A DNA stretch of 64,000 nucleotides from Pelomonas caseinilytica (lineage in GTDB: Bacteria > Pseudomonadota > Gammaproteobacteria > Burkholderiales > Burkholderiaceae_C): assembly GCF_021353235.1 (NCBI RefSeq), contig NZ_JAJTWT010000013.1, forward strand, positions 57,114-121,113, in the 5' to 3' direction. The notes under the pieces are model-generated. The model was given only the letters and a program-made list of their open reading frames with translations, ran no database searches and was not told the origin of the DNA. The position numbers and the translations under genes were made by a program. This document shows positions 28,101-34,100 of the stretch, piece after piece (positions within the stretch are counted from its first letter, which is position 1; every line of letters starts with the position of its first letter).

Positions 28101-31100
28101 CTTCACCAAGGACGACTACCTCATCCGCGTGGGCTCCACGGCGCAGACGCACTCGCGTCCGCACACCTGGTATGCCGGCACGCTGGACAGCAGCCTGAGC
28201 TATTTCAGCGCGGCGATGACCACGAAGGATGATCCCGTCAAGGACCGCGACTGGATCATCCGGCGCCGGGCCGACGGGGCGTTCGAGAAGGCCAGCAGTG
28301 CCATCGCCAAGCCGGCGCCCTACGGCAGCAACCAGGCGCCCTGGTACCTCGAGCGCATCGACAAACTGCTCGGCCGGGTCGCGCAAGGCTCGGTGGCTGC
28401 GGGCCAGTCGGCGCTGGACCCCCTCGTCGCGTCGCGTTCGGGCGAGACTCCGGCGGATACCTGGGAAGGCGTGGGCGCCGGCTTCTTCTTCACCAAGCTC
28501 GGCGGCGGCGCCACGGACCGCATCGTCGCCGGCAGTTCGGCGCGCGTCAGCATCGAGCAGGACAACACCGAATGGGGCGCATCGACCACCGCGGTGCCCA
28601 CGGTGTTCAACGGCGACTTCCAGGCCAGCATCCGGCCCTACTTCGGCCGCTTCCTGACGACCTACCAGCTGCCCGGCTGGTCCCTGCACAACGGGGGCGC
28701 CCTGACCGGCGCGGATGCATCGCAGGCCACCCACCTGATGCTGCTGGGCACGGTCAGCGATGCGGAGATGGCCGCGCGCGGCGTGGACGTGGCCAAGTTC
28801 AAGTCGACGTTTGCCAACTATGAGGGCTTCTACGGGCCCAACATGACCTTGGCGGATCTGTCGCAGTCCGTCTGGATCAGCAACATGGCGGACTACCTCC
28901 GCGACCTGCTGATCAAGTACGCCGTGAAGATGATCTCCAACTACCCGCCGCTGGTCGCGCTCAAGGTGCCCTTCGTCGCCAAGACGGTGGAGACCTACCT
29001 CGGCAAGCTGTTCGACGCCATCGTCTACGACCAGATCCTCGGCTTCAAGGAGGACGTCGGCGCCTTCGGTACCGACCTCGAAAAGGTGGCCGACTGGGGG
29101 CTGCGCCTCGACAAGGACCTGCCGCAGCTGACGCACAACCGCATGGCGCTGGCGCAGTCGGCCCAGCAGCTGAGCATGAACGTCAGCAATGCTGGGTTCG
29201 CCGATGGCAGCGACCCCTACCTGCGCGTCAAGTTCATCGTGCAGAACGCGGACGGCTCGACCAGCGAATTCGCGGCCAGCCGGGAACTCCGGCTGCGCGA
29301 CCTGCCGGCGGCCTCGATGCAGACCTTCGGCATTCCCGCCGGTGCCCACGCGCTGGCGGCGCAGTCGGTGGAGATCCGCATCGAGCTCTACAACCGCAAC
29401 GGCGCGCTCGACGCCAAGGACGTGGTGACCGTCGACAACATCAAGGTCGGCGGCACGCTCACCTTGGGCGACAGCAGCGGTGCGGGCGACGACCAGACCG
29501 TCTTCTTCCGCGACAACCCGGCCCTGATGCCCAGCAGCAACGACGAGGCCCTGTCCTGGGTGGGCCCGCAGGCCTTCTACCATGCCAACGAGCACGAGCT
29601 GACGCTGACGAACTCCAGCGACGGGGACATCCGCTACGACGTGTTCGCCATGGCCAACGAGTTCCTGTACCTGGGCTCGAATGGCAGCGGCACGCCCGCC
29701 GACGTGGCCAGCGGCGAGAAGCTGCTGCTCAGCGACCAGACGCTCGCCAGGGGCGGCAGCACCAAGCTCGAGATCGGCGCCAAGCTGACGGAGGCGGCGC
29801 GCAAGAAATACGCCGACGCCTATGACGCGGCCATCCTCACCGGTGGTCTGCGATTCGACGCCAAGCAGGTGACCGCCGCCGGCGCCGTGGATGCCGGGTC
29901 GACGACCGTCAAGACGGTCTTCTTCGCCGAACTCGGAGACCTCAACGCGGTCGACGGCGTGCTCAACGCCGAAGCCCTGCAGGCAGGCGGCTGGCGCAAC
30001 GTCAAGATCTACAACCCCGATGGCGTCACCGTGGAGATCGACGGCGACAGCCGCTGGACGGTCAGCACCGTCGGCGCGACGACGACGCTGACCCTGCTCA
30101 CCACGGCCCAGGACCGGGGCGCGTTCCGCGGCGACCTGGTCTTCAAGCTCAACGGCCAGGTCTACGCCCGCGCCGCCGTCCAGTGCACCGTCCTGGCGAC
30201 CCAGCAGCTCAACGTCGATACCGACCAGCTCGCCTCGCTGATCGCCCAGGCCGCAGCCATCGCCCATGCCGACGACGACACCCGTGCCGGGTTCAGCGCC
30301 GAGCAGGCCGCCCTGTATGCGCTGCTCGTCGGCGGCGGCGTGCAGGCGGCCCTGCCTGCCGACCTGGACGGTGGCGACCTCGCGTCGATCACCGCCGGCC
30401 TCAAGTCGGCCCTCGGCGGCGGTGACGGCACCGGACTCTTCGACGCCTTCAAGACACCGGGCTTCGTCGACATCCGCTATGGCAGCGCCGCAGGCCTGGA
30501 CGACAAGACGGCGGAACGCACGACCAGCATCGACTTCGGACTGGAGATCTTCGGCAACGGCACTGAGGCCGGGCGCGCCGGTGTCGACTTCAATGCCGAC
30601 AAGCTGCTGCAACTGCTGACCCAGGCCGATGGCAGCGTGCGCACCGACATCGGCAGTCGCGCCAAGGAGTACGCCTTCTCGCGCCTGATCAACACCGACA
30701 TGACGGGCTCGGCCTTCGGGTCGGCGGCGGCGGTCTCGGTGCCGGCGGCGCTGCGCCAGGCCGTCGCCTGGGCCGGCACCATCGCCGACCGGGCCGCCCG
30801 CATGACCATGATCGGCCGCTATCTCGGCTGGCTGGTCGGCCACGAACTGGCCCACAACCTCGGCCTGCCCGACGAGTACAAGCTCGATGCCCTCGGCAAC
30901 CGCGTGCCGCTGACCGCCGACGCGACCTTCATGGGCGTGCCCGGCAGCCAGGCCCGCAGCCTGCAGGAAACCAACGCGCTGCTGCTCGCCCTGCGCAGTG
31001 GCGACGTGCGCCTGGACGCGGAGCGGTTGGACAAGCTCATCCGCTACATGCGCGACCTGTCGGCCGACAAGGTCTTCTCCGGCGCGCCGCCGGTGGACGG

Positions 31101-34100
31101 CAGCGATACCGCGGGCGACGCCTTCGCCCTCGGCGGCTCGTCCGCCGCCGCGCCGGCCGCCGCCGCAACGCCCGCGCCCACGCTGGCCTTCGCCTCCGGC
31201 CTGCCCGTGCACGCCACCCTCGCCGGCGGCGACATGCTCGACGCCAGCGGCTGGAGCACGCGCGGCAACGTCGTCATCCAGGACGGGCACGCCGTGCTGG
31301 GTGAGTCGGCCACCCGCCAGGCGCAGCTGTCGCAGGTCTTCACCGTCGGCGCGGGCGACCAGCTGCTCGCCTTCACGATCGAGTCGCCGCACCTGCTGGC
31401 CAACGCCGCCGGCCCGGCCGACGCCTTCGAGGTGGCCCTGCTCGACGTCGTGACCGGCCTGCCCGTGGCCGGCACCGTGGCCCTCGCCGGCTCCGATGCC
31501 CTGCTCAACCTGCAGACCAACGGCCGCGAGCGCCTGGCCGCCTCGGTGCGCAAGCAGCTCAATGCCGACGGCAGCGCCACCTACTTCGTCGCCCTGGCGC
31601 CGGAGCTGGCGGGCAAGGCGCTGCTGCTCAGCTTCGACCTGCTGGGCTTCGCCGCCCAGGCCAGCACCATGGCCGTGCGCGACGTGAAGCTCGTCGGCCA
31701 GGCCCTGGCCGTGGGCGACGCCGTCACGCTCGACGAGGACGGCACGGCGGCCATCGACGTGCTGGCCAACGACCTGCTGCTCGGCGCCACCAGCGTCACC
31801 ATCGAGCAGGTCGACGGCCCGGCCCACGGCACTCTGGTGCTGCTTGCGAACGGCCAGTTCAGCTACCAGCCGGCGGCCGACTTCCACGGCGGCGACAGCT
31901 TCAGCTACCGCTTCGTCATCGACGGCCAGGCCAGCAACACCGCCACCGTGAGCCTCACGGTCAGGCCCGTCAACGACGCGCCGACGCTCGCCGGCCGCAG
32001 CCTCTCGGCCCGTGCCGGCCAGACCCTCGCCATCGACCCGCTGGCCACCGCCTTCGACGTGGACGGCGACACCCTCACCGCGGCCATCGTCGACGCGCCG
32101 GCCCACGGCGTGCTCAGCGTGCTGGCCGACGGCAGCTTCAGCTACAAGGCCGCCAGCGGCTTCGCTGGCGCCGACAGCTTCAGCTACCTCGTCAGCGACG
32201 GGCAGGCGAACTCCGCCGTCGTCACCGTGGCCATCACCGTCACCGCCGACGACACGCCCAACCAGGCGCCGACGGCGGCCGACGGCCTGGCCGCGGGCGT
32301 CGAGGACACCGCCCTGGCGCTGGGCTGGGATCGCTTCGCCGTCGCCGACCCCGACAGCCGGCCCGACCTGCTCCAGGTCGAGATCACGGCCCTGCCGGCC
32401 GACGGCACGCTGCAGCGCCAGCAGGCCGACGGCAGCTGGGCGGCGGTCGCGGTGGGCGAACGCTTCAGCCAGGCTGACCTCGCCGTGCGTGGCCTGCGCT
32501 TCGTGCCGGCCGCCAACGCCTCCGGCGGTGCCGGCGACTTCGCCGCGGGCGAGGGCAACCGCCACGAGCACTACGCCCGCATCGGCTTCCGGGCCTTCGA
32601 CGGCGAGCTCTACAGCCCGGCCGCCAGCCTGGTCGTCGACATCGCCGCCGTGGCCGACGCGCCGGCGCTCACCATCACCGGCGGCGGCACCGTCACCGGC
32701 CTGGAGGACGTGGCCCTGGCCCTGCACGCCATCGTCGCCGGCCTGGTCGACGACGACGGTTCCGAGACCCTGGTGCTGACGCTGACGGGCCTGCCGGACG
32801 GCTTCACGCTGTCCGACGGCACGCACGTCTTCACGCCCACGGCCGCGCAGCGCGTGGCCAACCTCGGCGGCTGGCAGCTCGACGCCCTGACGCTGACGCC
32901 GCCGCGCGACTTCAACGGCACGGTGGCGCTGCAGCTGCAGGCCACCGCCATCGAAGGCGCGACCGGCAGCTACGCCACGACCACGCAGCTGCTGACGGCC
33001 CAGTTCGTGGCCGTCGCCGACGCGCCGACGCTGGTGCTGAGCCCGCGCGACGTCGCCGTCAGCCGCGAGGTGCTGGCGACGAGCTGGGAGACACCGGCCA
33101 ACCCGAACACCGCGGTGACCGTGGTGGCCGGGCCGGTGCTGGAGGGTTGGACGGTGCGCCCGACCACCTCGGGCAAGACGGCGGCCTTCGAGATCCAGGC
33201 GGCGGGTGACCGCGTCACCAACATCGGCGGCAACCTGGCGACGGTGCAGGCCATGGCGGGCAACGGCAGCCAGTGGCTGACGCTGCGCAACGGCCGCGCG
33301 ACGCTGGCCTACCAGACCCTGGGCATTGAGCGCAGCCTCGACACCGTCGACGGCGCGGTCTACACCCTCAGCCTGGACTACGCCGGCGGGCTGGGCTTCG
33401 CGGCGGCCAACACCGCCATCGGCATCTATGTCGACGGCGTCAAGGTGGGCGGCTATGCCGGCACCAGCTCGACGACGGCGCTGAACTGGTCGTCGCTGAG
33501 CTTCCAGTTCGCCGGCAACGGCCAGGCGCGCCGCGTCGCCATCGTGCTGGAAGGCGGCGATGCCGTGGCCGGGGGCGCCGTGCCCCAGCGCAGCGCCAAC
33601 ATCGACGACATCCGCATCGTCGAGACCCTGCCCGTCAGCGCCGGGCTCGTCTATGGCCTGGTGGACACGGCCGTCGCCCTGCCGGCCGTCGCTGCTGCGC
33701 TGACCGATGGTTTCGGCGGTGAGACGTTGACGCTGAGCCTCACCGGCCTGCCGGCCGGTGCCGTGCTGAGCGACGGCGTGCGCAGCGCCGCAGGCGGCGG
33801 GGCCATCGACCTCGCCGGCTGGGACCTCGCCCACCTGAGCGCCACGCCGCCGGCCGGCTTCACGGGCGACCTCGCCCTCACGGTGACGGCGGCCAGCACC
33901 GAGACCAGCAACGGCGCCCGCGCGAGCGTAAGCCAGGGCTTTGTCGTTCGGGTTCTGCCCGGCAAGCCGGTGGCGACGCCGCCTGGCCTCAACCCCTTCG
34001 TCGTCACCACGGCGGCGGTGCAGACCTCGCAGTTCCTGGCCGGCAGCCAGGCCGTGGCGCCGGCCTCGGCCGCCGCCCTGGCCCTGCTGGCGGGCGACCG

